Positions 47,602-55,902 of a stretch of 64,000 nt of DNA are shown one piece after another. The position numbers and the translations under genes were made by a program. Where the stretch lies: NCBI RefSeq assembly GCF_910577135.1, contig NZ_CAJTLL010000001.1, positions 124,001 through 188,000 on the forward strand. Direction: 5' to 3'. The DNA is from an uncultured Helicobacter sp. (GTDB lineage: Bacteria; Campylobacterota; Campylobacteria; Campylobacterales; Helicobacteraceae). The stretch's first letter is position 1. Each line of letters begins with the position of its first letter. Below the pieces are notes generated by a model that saw only the letters and a program-made list of their open reading frames with translations, ran no database searches and was not told the DNA's origin.

Positions 47602-47703
47602 TTATATTATCTTAATAAACTCTGTAATATTTACCCATCGTGAAAACCCCATACTATCTGGTTTGGCAAGCTCTAAAAATAAATCCATTTTTGTCTTTTT
47701 CAT
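47602..47703 (-). pseudogene. N-terminal remnant of a restriction-related protein
   Basis: A 33-residue open frame starting KKTKMDLFLELAKPD and ending NITEFIKII just upstream of the HNH gene. The opening resembles starts of type II restriction enzymes I recall from Helicobacter, so it is probably a stub left by deletion. It could also be a short real leader peptide. Confidence 0.4.
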
Positions 47704-47800
47704 TTATGTTCCTTATGAAAATATTCTAACCTCTTTGTGCTTAATGCCGCTTTTGCTATAATGCCCCTTAGATGACAATGATAACAACAAGGAGGAAGAG

Positions 47801-50800
47801 ATGGTGAGTATAGATAATCCCACTCCCACAGAGGCAAAAACAAAAGCAGAAACAGAGACACAAGCAAAGGCAGAGGTATTCAGGGATTTTAGAGGATTCA
47901 TCACAGAAGCACAAGATGTTTTCAAAGATAGAATCTACACAGATTATTTGCGGCGGTTTGCCTATGGCGTTGATGCCTCTTGCTATGCCTATGTGCCAAA
48001 GGCTGTGGTAAGGGCATTTAATGAGAGTGAAATCCAAAGGCTTTTTAATTTAAGCGATAAATACAATATCGCGCTTACCTTTCGAGCAGCGGGGACAAGC
48101 CTTAGCGGACAGGCTTGTAGCGATAGTGTGCTTGTCTTAGCAAATGCGAGATGGCAAAACATATCTATAAACAAAGAGGCGCAAAGTATTTTTTGTGATT
48201 GCGGCGTGATAGGGAGTGAGGCAAATGACGCCCTTAAGCCCTATGGGAAAAAGATAGGACCCGATCCAGCTACGATTAATAATGCAATGATTGGCGGGAT
48301 TTTCTCTAATAATTCAAGCGGTATGTGCTGTGGGGTAAAACAAAATAGCTATAACACGATTAAATCTGTGCGGGTAGTTCTCAATAATGGCTTCGTGCTT
48401 GATACAAGCCACAGGGCAGAGGAAAAAGAAAGTTTAGAATCTTTCTTACGCACAAAAAGGGGTAAAGCCATAACAGAGGGACTTCTAGCCCTAAGAAATG
48501 AGATTTTGCAAGATAGCGCCCTCTCTGCTCTTATTAAACGCAAATTTGCGATTAAAAACACGACAGGTTATAGCATTAACGCTTTGCTCGATTTTGCAGA
48601 GATAAAGGATATTCTTAATCATATTTTTATCGGTGCAGAGGGGACTTTGGGCTTTGTCTCAAGGGTGGAGTATGAATGTGTGCCTGATAGTGCCTTTAAA
48701 GCTTGTGCCTTGCTCTTTTATGAGAATCTTAATAGTGCGGCAAAGGCGGTGCAGATTCTCGCACGTAATGATGATAAGGTGAGTGCGGCAGAGATAATGG
48801 ACTATGCGTGTTTAAAATCTGCAAAAGATTTAGAGGGCGCGCCAAAAGAGCTAAGGAGCACCAAAGAAGGGCAATGCGCCCTGCTCGTGCAGCTAGAGGA
48901 TACTACGCAAAAAGGCTTAGAATCTAAAGTAGAGGCTATAAGCACACTTTTAGCACCCGCTCCTAGCCTTTTTGGGACACACTTTAGCACAGATGAGGTA
49001 GAAATGGCTTCGTGGTGGAAAATACGTAAAGCCCTCCTGCCTTTATCGGCAAGCTTACGACCAAGTGGTAGTATTGTGATTACTGAGGATATTTGCTTTC
49101 CTATTGAATCTTTTGCAAAAGGCATTGAAGAGATTACGCGGCTTTTTAAACAATATAAATATGAGGGCATTATCTTTGGACACGCGCTCTCTGGCAATGT
49201 GCATTTCATCATCACGCCGCATTTAGGGGAGCAAAAGGAGAGTGAGCGATTTGGGGCGTTTATGGATGCTATGGTAGATTCTGTCATCGCTCTTAAAGGC
49301 AGCACAAAGGCAGAACACGGCACGGGGCGAATGGTCGCGCCATTTGTAGAAAAAGAATGGGGAACAAAGGCATATCGCATAAATGAGCGCATAAAGGCGA
49401 TTTTTGATGAAAAAAGCCTTATCAATCCTGATGTGATTATCTCTAAAGATTCTACAATCCATTTGAAGAATCTCAAAGGTAGCACGGAGGTAGAGGACTT
49501 TATCAATCAATGTATGGAATGTGGATTCTGTGAGAAAATATGCCCGAGCAAGGAGCTTACACTCACGCCAAGACAACGTATTGCATTGCGGAAAGAAATC
49601 AAACGATTAGAAAGTATAGAATCTAAGAGTGCGGAGGAGGTAAATGCGCTTAGGGAGCTAAAGGAGGGCTATGCGTATTTTGGCATTGAAACTTGTGCTA
49701 CTTGCTCGATGTGTGCGATGCTCTGCCCCCTAGAGATTGATACTGCAAAGGTGGCTTTAAACCTAAAGCCTCAAATGGTAGGCACATTTAGCACATTTGT
49801 AGCACAACAGACAAGTAGGCATTTTGCGAACGTGGTAAGTGCGGTAAAAGGAGGTGTGAAATGTAGCAATATGCTATTTTCTGCCTTTGGTGCGAATATA
49901 GTAAGTGAGATAAGCAAAAAGGCGCATAAGGTATTGAAAACGCCCTATATGCCTCGTAGCTTTCCACAGGCAAATGACTTTGTGCATAAACCTTTGTCAT
50001 TAGAGGCAAATTTTCAAGATTCTACAAATGATACACGTATGAAAGTGCTGTATTTTAGCACTTGTATTAATCGTGCGTTTGCACCATCAAAGAGGGCGAG
50101 GGATAAGCGGAGCTTGCAAGAAGTCTTCGAATCTATTTGTAAAAAGGCAGATATTGCAGTGATTTACCCGCATAATTTAGGAAACCTCTGCTGTGGCAAG
50201 GCATATAAGGACTATCCGCATATCGCACTAGAAAAGGCACAGGAGGCATATAATGCACTTAAAACAAGCATAGCAAAGCTTGGCGGGAATGTAAGTATGG
50301 TGTGCGACCATAGTGCGTGCAGCTATGAGCTTATGCAGCAGGTAAAAATGATAGAATCTAGAAGAGAGGGAGAAGACAAACTGCATATTTATGATATGCC
50401 TCAATTTGTAGATTCTGTGCTTTTAGAGCGGCTTAATATCACGCCAATTGATGAGGATATAGCCCTGTATGCGATGTGTGCGACCAAAAAGGGCAAGTGG
50501 GATAAAAGCTTAGAAAGTATCGCAAAGGCGTGTGTGAAAGGCAAGGTGATAGAACATAATAAGACGCAGTGCTGTGGCTTTGCAGGGAATAAGGGCTTTA
50601 CTTGTCCGGAGCTAAATGAGAGTGCGTTGCGGGAATTTAAGGCATTTTATGCAAAAACGCAACAGGAGTATTACACAAGGGTAGATTCACAAACAAGGCA
50701 GCTTCAAAGGGGTTTTGCGAGTTCTAGCACTTGCGAGATTGGGCTAAATGATAAGACAAATATTATATGGCAGAATCTGCTCTATTTAGTTGATGAGGTA

Positions 50801-50818
50801 AGTAGCCCACGAGATTAG
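47801..50818 (+). CDS. D-lactate dehydrogenase, FAD- and Fe-S-containing (Dld-II type)
   Basis: Oxidises D-lactate and feeds electrons to the quinone pool. The 1005 residues run as FAD-binding-4 domain (about 50-280, FRAAGTSLSGQ, IGPDPATINNAMIGG), FAD-oxidase C domain (to about 540, EDICFPIE, KAEHGTGR), two 4Fe-4S clusters (CMECGFCEKICP and CATCSMCAMLCP, about 570-640) and two CCG motifs (CCGKAYKD, CCGFAGNKG) in the C-terminal part. A KAETETQAKAE low-complexity stretch near the start is unlike relatives, so translation may start later. AAGGAGG precedes the ATG. Confidence 0.9.
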   Translation: MVSIDNPTPTEAKTKAETETQAKAEVFRDFRGFITEAQDVFKDRIYTDYLRRFAYGVDASCYAYVPKAVVRAFNESEIQRLFNLSDKYNIALTFRAAGTSLSGQACSDSVLVLANARWQNISINKEAQSIFCDCGVIGSEANDALKPYGKKIGPDPATINNAMIGGIFSNNSSGMCCGVKQNSYNTIKSVRVVLNNGFVLDTSHRAEEKESLESFLRTKRGKAITEGLLALRNEILQDSALSALIKRKFAIKNTTGYSINALLDFAEIKDILNHIFIGAEGTLGFVSRVEYECVPDSAFKACALLFYENLNSAAKAVQILARNDDKVSAAEIMDYACLKSAKDLEGAPKELRSTKEGQCALLVQLEDTTQKGLESKVEAISTLLAPAPSLFGTHFSTDEVEMASWWKIRKALLPLSASLRPSGSIVITEDICFPIESFAKGIEEITRLFKQYKYEGIIFGHALSGNVHFIITPHLGEQKESERFGAFMDAMVDSVIALKGSTKAEHGTGRMVAPFVEKEWGTKAYRINERIKAIFDEKSLINPDVIISKDSTIHLKNLKGSTEVEDFINQCMECGFCEKICPSKELTLTPRQRIALRKEIKRLESIESKSAEEVNALRELKEGYAYFGIETCATCSMCAMLCPLEIDTAKVALNLKPQMVGTFSTFVAQQTSRHFANVVSAVKGGVKCSNMLFSAFGANIVSEISKKAHKVLKTPYMPRSFPQANDFVHKPLSLEANFQDSTNDTRMKVLYFSTCINRAFAPSKRARDKRSLQEVFESICKKADIAVIYPHNLGNLCCGKAYKDYPHIALEKAQEAYNALKTSIAKLGGNVSMVCDHSACSYELMQQVKMIESRREGEDKLHIYDMPQFVDSVLLERLNITPIDEDIALYAMCATKKGKWDKSLESIAKACVKGKVIEHNKTQCCGFAGNKGFTCPELNESALREFKAFYAKTQQEYYTRVDSQTRQLQRGFASSSTCEIGLNDKTNIIWQNLLYLVDEVSSPRD

Positions 50819-50995
50819 AGGTATATATGCCGATAAAAGAGGAGTATTGGCAAAATGTGTCTTACTGCTTCAATAGATGTAAAAGGTGGCTATCCCCCCC
50901 CTCCCTCCCGCTCAAAGATATATCTCTCACCCTCCAGCCAATGGAGGGGAACTATCCATTACGCTATAATTCCATCTGTAAGGAAGCTAGAACAA

Positions 50996-51415
50996 TCAAG
51001 GCATAAGCACGATGTAACGTTTGCTTATGCGGAGGATATTGGTGGTTGAGGGGTGTAAGATAGAGCCGTGTATGTCGAGTAAAATCGTTTGCATATCAAG
51101 ATGTGTGAGATTTGCACGGAAATGATAGCCCTGCGGAAAGGTAAATTCCTGAATCTGGCAAGTAGGCATATCGTGCTTTTTGAGGCATAAAATCACCATA
51201 TCTTTAAGGCTACGGGCATAGAGTTGTAGCTGGGCTTTGGCGTGGAGTGTGCTATGTGTATATGAGCGATGATAAGACTGATGGAGATAAAAGGTGGAAG
51301 CAAGTCCTATGGAGACGATAAGCAAAATAGCATATATGATATAGAATCCTCCACGTTTTGAGCTTTGTTGGAATTTGTCCTCGTATGGAGTAGGTGGTAG
51401 GCTAGCAAGATTCAA
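50996..51415 (-). CDS. Small pseudopilin-like membrane protein
   Basis: 139 residues with a charged leader SSKRGG-FYIIYAILLIVSIG, a glycine-phenylalanine prepilin-like cut site and a hydrophobic helix, but tyrosine rather than glutamate at +5, a feature of GspK-type minor pseudopilins. Two cysteines (MVILCLKKHDMPTC) lie in the periplasmic part. It overlaps the upstream pseudopilin gene by four bases and ends the cluster. Confidence 0.6.
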   Translation of the reverse strand: MNLASLPPTPYEDKFQQSSKRGGFYIIYAILLIVSIGLASTFYLHQSYHRSYTHSTLHAKAQLQLYARSLKDMVILCLKKHDMPTCQIQEFTFPQGYHFRANLTHLDMQTILLDIHGSILHPSTTNILRISKRYIVLMP

Positions 51416-52167
51416 GGCAGCACCTCGATCATATCATCAAGCCATACGCCCCCACTCTCACAATGAGCTTTTACAGGGGCTTTGATACAAAGATGAAGCT
51501 CTAGGAAAGTGCCTTGAGGGAGATTAATGGAGGTGGCAGTAAAAGAGAGAACATCAAAGATGAGCGGAGCACTATTAAGCATTAAGGTATTATCGTGTAG
51601 TGCAAGGCGATGGGAACGTATGGGGAGGATTAGACGTGGGGGGTGTGTAGGCTTATCATCAAGGCGGAGGGCATTAGTATAGACTTGCGCAATATGGTAT
51701 ATCTTAAAAGGCTCTTTAGGCTGGGTGATGAGATAGACTTCCTGTCCGCTCTGCCAACCTTTGAGTTGCGTGAAAGTAAATGTATCATCATAATGAGATT
51801 CTATAAGAAGGGAGGCATTAGGCAGGAGTGTGTCTCCATCTAGGGATTGGGTGGTATTTTTCACACCGCCGCCAAAGAGGAGAGGCTGTGAGAAAGTAGC
51901 AAAAAGAAGCGTGGAGGTGGGGGAGTGCGGGGGTGCGCCATTATCTGCGGTGATAGAATCAATAATGGCATATTGGAGGAGATTCTCAATCTTTAGCAGG
52001 GCAAGACGTGGACTTGTGTCGCTTAAGGCTCTTGTGTAGGCGAGATTCTTACTGATACTAAGCAACATAGAGCTGCAAATAATGCCAATAACGCCTAGAA
52101 TAACAATGCTAAGCAAGGCTTCAAAGAGTGAAAAGGCGCTGTGTGTGGAGCGTGAGGAGAAAGACAT
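51412..52167 (-). CDS. Prepilin-type N-terminal cleavage domain protein (PulJ-like size)
   Basis: 251 residues with leader STHSA-FSLFEALLSIVILGVIG: Ala at -1, Phe at +1, Glu at +5, then a membrane helix. The rest is a beta-rich periplasmic domain with a late cysteine pair. It starts where the previous pseudopilin gene stops and overlaps the next. Confidence 0.78.
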   Translation of the reverse strand: MSFSSRSTHSAFSLFEALLSIVILGVIGIICSSMLLSISKNLAYTRALSDTSPRLALLKIENLLQYAIIDSITADNGAPPHSPTSTLLFATFSQPLLFGGGVKNTTQSLDGDTLLPNASLLIESHYDDTFTFTQLKGWQSGQEVYLITQPKEPFKIYHIAQVYTNALRLDDKPTHPPRLILPIRSHRLALHDNTLMLNSAPLIFDVLSFTATSINLPQGTFLELHLCIKAPVKAHCESGGVWLDDMIEVLP

Positions 52168-52460
52168 TAGCGAATGTCAGTAGGGCTATAAAAGCGCAAT
52201 GTTTCAAATGTATTTGGGCTAGTGCAGCTCTGCTCTAAAATATCATAAGTGAGTGTAGGTTGTGAATGCGTGGTGATGGTGGTTTGTGCGCTATGTGGAG
52301 TAAAAAAAAGCGCCTTATACACTTCATAGGTAGAGATTCTCACACTTGGGGAGAGCGTATAGAGGAAGCCAAAGGCAAGGGTAAAGGCAATGGCGGTGAT
52401 ACAAATGCCCATAACCGCATCAAGCAACATAAAGGCAGGGCGCGATGTATTGTGCTTCAT
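52167..52460 (-). CDS. Short prepilin-like protein
   Basis: 97 residues with leader SRPA-FMLLDAVMGICITAIAF: Ala at -1, Phe at +1, Asp at the +5 position instead of Glu, and a hydrophobic helix. Small C-terminal domain with one cysteine. Its ATG shares a base with the fixH-like stop (TAATG), so it is translated with it. Confidence 0.72.
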   Translation of the reverse strand: MKHNTSRPAFMLLDAVMGICITAIAFTLAFGFLYTLSPSVRISTYEVYKALFFTPHSAQTTITTHSQPTLTYDILEQSCTSPNTFETLRFYSPTDIR

Positions 52461-53047
52461 TAGCTCTCTTTTACAAAAATTTCTTGCTCAAAAAATGCCT
52501 TTTTATCCACATCATAGGTGATTTCAACGATGAATTTCCACCGCCCAGCAGAGAGATGCAAAGGGGCTGAAGTGTAGTGCAAGGGGTTTTGTGGGTTGGG
52601 TGAGAGGGTGCTGATTTCTTTAAACATATTTGCCTGATGGAAAGAATCTAATAAAAGGCGTATAGAAGCGATATTTTCTTGTGTATTATCAAGCGGGATT
52701 AGCTCTACATAAAATTCCCCTTGATGTGGGAGATATGTTTTAGAACCTTGGGCTTTTTTATCATTAGGGCGCGATGGCTTTGTCATATAAGGAAAGCTAA
52801 AGTTTGCAAGTGTGATTTGCTCATTTGGGCTATTAAAAAAGAAATGCAGCTTGTATGCGCTAAGGAAGCGATTTTGCTCTTTAATAATCTCATTGATACG
52901 TTCATCGACATCGCGTTTTGAGCTTAGGAAAGTATCTTCATCTTGTATAGGATTTTTAAGTGCGATAGCAATAGAAACACTCACCATAAACACGCCAAAA
53001 AGTAAAATACCTATGATAGCGTGGGGCCAGTAATTTTTATTTTTCAT
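52460..53047 (-). CDS. FixH-family protein of the cbb3 oxidase locus
   Basis: 195 residues: one N-terminal membrane helix (IIGILLFGVFMVSVSIAIAL) followed by a periplasmic domain with FYVELIPLDN and LSAGRWKFIVEITYD, the FixH/CcoH-like Ig fold. Such proteins help assemble cbb3 oxidase. It follows the TPM-like gene by 14 bases. Confidence 0.72.
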   Translation of the reverse strand: MKNKNYWPHAIIGILLFGVFMVSVSIAIALKNPIQDEDTFLSSKRDVDERINEIIKEQNRFLSAYKLHFFFNSPNEQITLANFSFPYMTKPSRPNDKKAQGSKTYLPHQGEFYVELIPLDNTQENIASIRLLLDSFHQANMFKEISTLSPNPQNPLHYTSAPLHLSAGRWKFIVEITYDVDKKAFFEQEIFVKES

Positions 53048-53061
53048 TTGTTACTCCTTGA

Positions 53062-53718
53062 TTATTTTTTACGCGTGAGATAGATAATGCCAATAAGACC
53101 AAACATAATAAACAACATAGCATACATACTGAATCGCACAAATTCCCGCCCGCCGCTCTCATCAATGGGCATATTATTTTCAAGTCCCACGTCAAAATGT
53201 GAAGCTATCATATCCGCTGCAGACACATAACCATTAAGCACAACGGCTGAAATGAGTTGGGGCGTGAGGGCTTCGTCTTTTTGCTTAGGCAAAAGTGGCA
53301 CCATATATTCAAAATATACTTTTTCTTCATCAAAGTAGGTATTGGGCTGTGAACTGATAATCCCCATTTTTTCATCATTTTTCATAAAAAAAATGATGCT
53401 ATAAGGGGCTTTGAGATTCTGTGTGAGGGATTGCTTATAGGTATCGCGCTGAATCTTTTGCCACTCTTTTGCTGTGTGTTGGTTTTTGTCTGTATTATCC
53501 TCTTGTGTAGATTCTGGGATTTTATCAATAACGGCAACATAGAGAGAATAACCCGTTTTTGAGAAAAGCTCATTTGAAAGGATTTCTACAAATTCTACGC
53601 TTTTAGGGATAAGTAGCCAATGGGGATTATCAATAACATAAGATGTTTTAGCGTCATTTGCATAAGAAAGGGACAGACAGAGGCTAGCAAATGCTAGCCT
53701 CCTTAACCATAAAAGCAT
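53062..53718 (-). CDS. TPM-like periplasmic protein with C-terminal membrane anchor
   Basis: 218 residues: signal peptide (FASLCLSLSYA), a domain with SVEFVEILSNELFSKTGYSLYVAVIDKIP and YSIIFFMKNDEKMGIIS that resembles TPM domains, then a membrane helix and RKK tail. In the H. pylori cbb3 locus an unassigned gene occupies about the same place. Function unknown; repair or assembly of the oxidase is inference. Confidence 0.6.
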   Translation of the reverse strand: MLLWLRRLAFASLCLSLSYANDAKTSYVIDNPHWLLIPKSVEFVEILSNELFSKTGYSLYVAVIDKIPESTQEDNTDKNQHTAKEWQKIQRDTYKQSLTQNLKAPYSIIFFMKNDEKMGIISSQPNTYFDEEKVYFEYMVPLLPKQKDEALTPQLISAVVLNGYVSAADMIASHFDVGLENNMPIDESGGREFVRFSMYAMLFIMFGLIGIIYLTRKK

Positions 53719-53719
53719 T

Positions 53720-53827
53720 TTAAACCAAATGTAAGAAGAAGTTAGGGATAAAAGGAATGATAATTGTCATAACAATAGTGAGGACAATTAATCCTCCAAG
53801 TAATTTTTCAATCAATGTGAGTTTCAT
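53720..53827 (-). CDS. 35-residue single-span membrane protein in the cbb3 locus
   Basis: Starts KLTLIEKLLGG, continues with a hydrophobic stretch LIVLTIVMTIIIPFIP and ends FFLHLV. GGAGG lies five bases before the ATG, and it fills the 118-base gap between the DUF4006 and TPM-like genes. Too short for usual gene calls. Size and place recall CcoM, the 37-residue subunit of Pseudomonas stutzeri cbb3 oxidase, but I see no alignment to prove it. Confidence 0.65.
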   Translation of the reverse strand: MKLTLIEKLLGGLIVLTIVMTIIIPFIPNFFLHLV

Positions 53828-53836
53828 ACTGCCTCC

Positions 53837-54037
53837 TTATTGTACATCTGTGCGGTATTTTGCATTATCAGTGTTTTTTTGCTTAATTTCTGTTGCATCA
53901 ATAATTTTGTAATAATCAGTTGCTACCGATTTTTGCGTGAGGATAGCACAAGTGCCTAGCCCCGCAACAACACTTAGCAAAAGCACTACCGCGATGAAAA
54001 ATCCTGTTAAACCATTAAGTCCAAACAAACCATTCAT
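53837..54037 (-). CDS. DUF4006 family protein
   Basis: 66 residues with GLTGFFIAVVLLLSVVAGLGTCAIL as one membrane helix and a short cytoplasmic or periplasmic tail. DUF4006 proteins sit downstream of ccoP in Campylobacterota. Eleven bases after ccoP; probably a small cbb3 accessory subunit. Confidence 0.82.
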   Translation of the reverse strand: MNGLFGLNGLTGFFIAVVLLLSVVAGLGTCAILTQKSVATDYYKIIDATEIKQKNTDNAKYRTDVQ

Positions 54038-54047
54038 ACAAGCCTCC

Positions 54048-54917
54048 TTACTCTGCTTGAGATTCTAAAGAGCGGATAAACGCATTCAACGCTTCTTTTT
54101 GATTAGGATGAAAATTTGCATACTCAAATGAAGGCATAATACCAATCATACCTTTTTTACCCTTGGAGAGCACTTCTGTTAGATAATCTGTCGTGCCATA
54201 TTTGCTTAAATCTGGTGCAAATCCATCAACCCCACTGCCATTGCCTCTACCCTCATCACCATGACAAGCAGCACAATGCATAGCAAAAAGCTCTTTACCT
54301 TTATTTACTTCAAGTGGGTATTTTGTGTTTTTTACATTTGAAATATCCTGCATTACATAAGCCGCAATGGCTTTAGCCTCACTATCACTCATTTCAAGAG
54401 GTGTCATTTCACCCGCGATATACCCTAAGCCTTTGCTTCCATTTTTAATAACATCAATAATTCCATCTTCTTTACCCCATTTAGTAAGATCTGATGCTTT
54501 GCCATTCATACCTTCTGCGGTAATGCCGTGACATTGAGAACATTGCACAAGGAATATGCTTTGTCCCATATTGCTTAATTCCTCACCATTGAGTTTTTTC
54601 CAAGTCGCCTCATATTTATCTTTATAGTTTTGGACTTCTTGATTATATTCGCCAATTTGTGAGTAGGCATTGAGGGGATAACCTAAAAAGATATACCAAA
54701 ATCCCCAAATAAGCACGCCCAAAAAGCACGCAGCCCAACCTACAGGGAGGTTGTTTGTTTGTTCTCCAATGCCATCCCAACTCTCACCTACAACTTCTCC
54801 TTCAGCCTTGCTATCTCTAATTTTTTTAAGATACACGCCCATCACAAAGATAGTGAGTATTAAGATAACAAAAGCACCTAGTAACCCTAGTGTTGTTATA
54901 TTATCTGACCAATTCAT
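54048..54917 (-). CDS. ccoP: cbb3-type cytochrome c oxidase subunit III (diheme)
   Basis: 289 residues: two N-terminal hydrophobic segments, then two c-type heme sites, CSQCHGIT (about 126) and CAACHGDEG (about 216). It passes electrons from cytochrome c toward CcoN. Overlaps none; one base from ccoQ. Confidence 0.95.
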   Translation of the reverse strand: MNWSDNITTLGLLGAFVILILTIFVMGVYLKKIRDSKAEGEVVGESWDGIGEQTNNLPVGWAACFLGVLIWGFWYIFLGYPLNAYSQIGEYNQEVQNYKDKYEATWKKLNGEELSNMGQSIFLVQCSQCHGITAEGMNGKASDLTKWGKEDGIIDVIKNGSKGLGYIAGEMTPLEMSDSEAKAIAAYVMQDISNVKNTKYPLEVNKGKELFAMHCAACHGDEGRGNGSGVDGFAPDLSKYGTTDYLTEVLSKGKKGMIGIMPSFEYANFHPNQKEALNAFIRSLESQAE

Positions 54918-55151
54918 CTAGTTCCCCTTTAATGGATTTTGTTTTCGTGGCTCAATGGGTTCATCATCAAGATTATCATTTAATGCAAGATTTGCATACT
55001 TTTCATAATCTTTCACACCTTTAGCTTGTGAAGAATAAAGATGATAAACATATCCATACAAAAATGCTACAAGCAAAAGTGTAACAATGAGATAAATCTC
55101 TTTTTGATGGGCGATGATAAACTGCACCAAGAACTCTGCTATTGCTGTCAT
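54918..55151 (-). CDS. ccoQ: cbb3-type cytochrome oxidase subunit IV (CcoQ)
   Basis: 77 residues with one membrane helix (IYLIVTLLLVAFLYGYVYHLYS) and a charged tail, at the usual place between ccoO and ccoP. It overlaps ccoO by four bases. Confidence 0.85.
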   Translation of the reverse strand: MTAIAEFLVQFIIAHQKEIYLIVTLLLVAFLYGYVYHLYSSQAKGVKDYEKYANLALNDNLDDEPIEPRKQNPLKGN

Positions 55152-55888
55152 TGTGCTGCCTGTGATACTTGTGTCGCTGTGCGGCGAGATTGCCCAAGAC
55201 TATTCATATAGGCAATAAGTGCTACAATTTGCTTTACTTCGCCTCTTGCAAAGGCATCTTTCACATCTTGGCTTATCATTTCATTAACGATAGTTTCTGC
55301 TTCTTTCATAAATATCTCCTGAGCTTCTTTAAGTGTAGCAGGATTACCTTTTTGATAAGTTTCTGCGCCTATTTGCACACCACCTTCTGTATCATAAGGT
55401 ACACCAAATACCACTTTTTGCGTATAGGCTTCAGCAAATGCTGTTTCAAAATCAGCATTTTTTGTATAGAGATGCTCATAAGCTGGCATAATTGAACCCG
55501 GAACACGAGATTCTGGATCTCTCATATGCCCATCGTGCCAATCTACTGCATTGCGGCTATCACCTACCCTATGCAAGTCTGGTCCTGTGCGTTTTGAACC
55601 CCATAGGAATGGTCTATCATAGGCATATTCACCACTTAAGCTATATGAACCATATCTATCAGTTTCTGCCTTAAATGGGCGGATAAGCTGTGAATGGCAG
55701 TTATAGCAACCCTCGGCAATATAGACCTGACGTCCTGCTGTCTCAAGTAGAGAATAGGGCTTTAGGCCCTCAATAGGTTGAGCTTTTTTGGCAAAGCCCG
55801 GAATTACTTCTACAAGTCCTGCGATAGAAAACACCAACAAGAATGCAACCGTAAAAAAGAATGGATTTTTTTCTAAAAAACTAAACAT
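55148..55888 (-). CDS. ccoO: cbb3-type cytochrome c oxidase subunit II (monoheme)
   Basis: 246 residues: N-terminal anchor, one heme c site (EGCYNCHSQLIRP, about 59-71), and conserved YDRPFLWGSKRTGPDLHRVG. Electron carrier of the cbb3 complex. Fourteen bases after ccoN. Confidence 0.96.
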   Translation of the reverse strand: MFSFLEKNPFFFTVAFLLVFSIAGLVEVIPGFAKKAQPIEGLKPYSLLETAGRQVYIAEGCYNCHSQLIRPFKAETDRYGSYSLSGEYAYDRPFLWGSKRTGPDLHRVGDSRNAVDWHDGHMRDPESRVPGSIMPAYEHLYTKNADFETAFAEAYTQKVVFGVPYDTEGGVQIGAETYQKGNPATLKEAQEIFMKEAETIVNEMISQDVKDAFARGEVKQIVALIAYMNSLGQSRRTATQVSQAAQ

Positions 55889-55902
55889 TGCTCATTCCTC
55901 CT

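Noticed and set aside
48802..49506. Antisense frame of 234 residues inside the lactate dehydrogenase gene
   Set aside because: Shadow of a gene with clear FAD and Fe-S motifs; no domain in the antisense protein.
50855..51049. 64-residue frame after the lactate dehydrogenase gene
   Set aside because: Repeat-derived sequence with an eight-C run; overlaps the end of the pseudopilin gene on the other strand.
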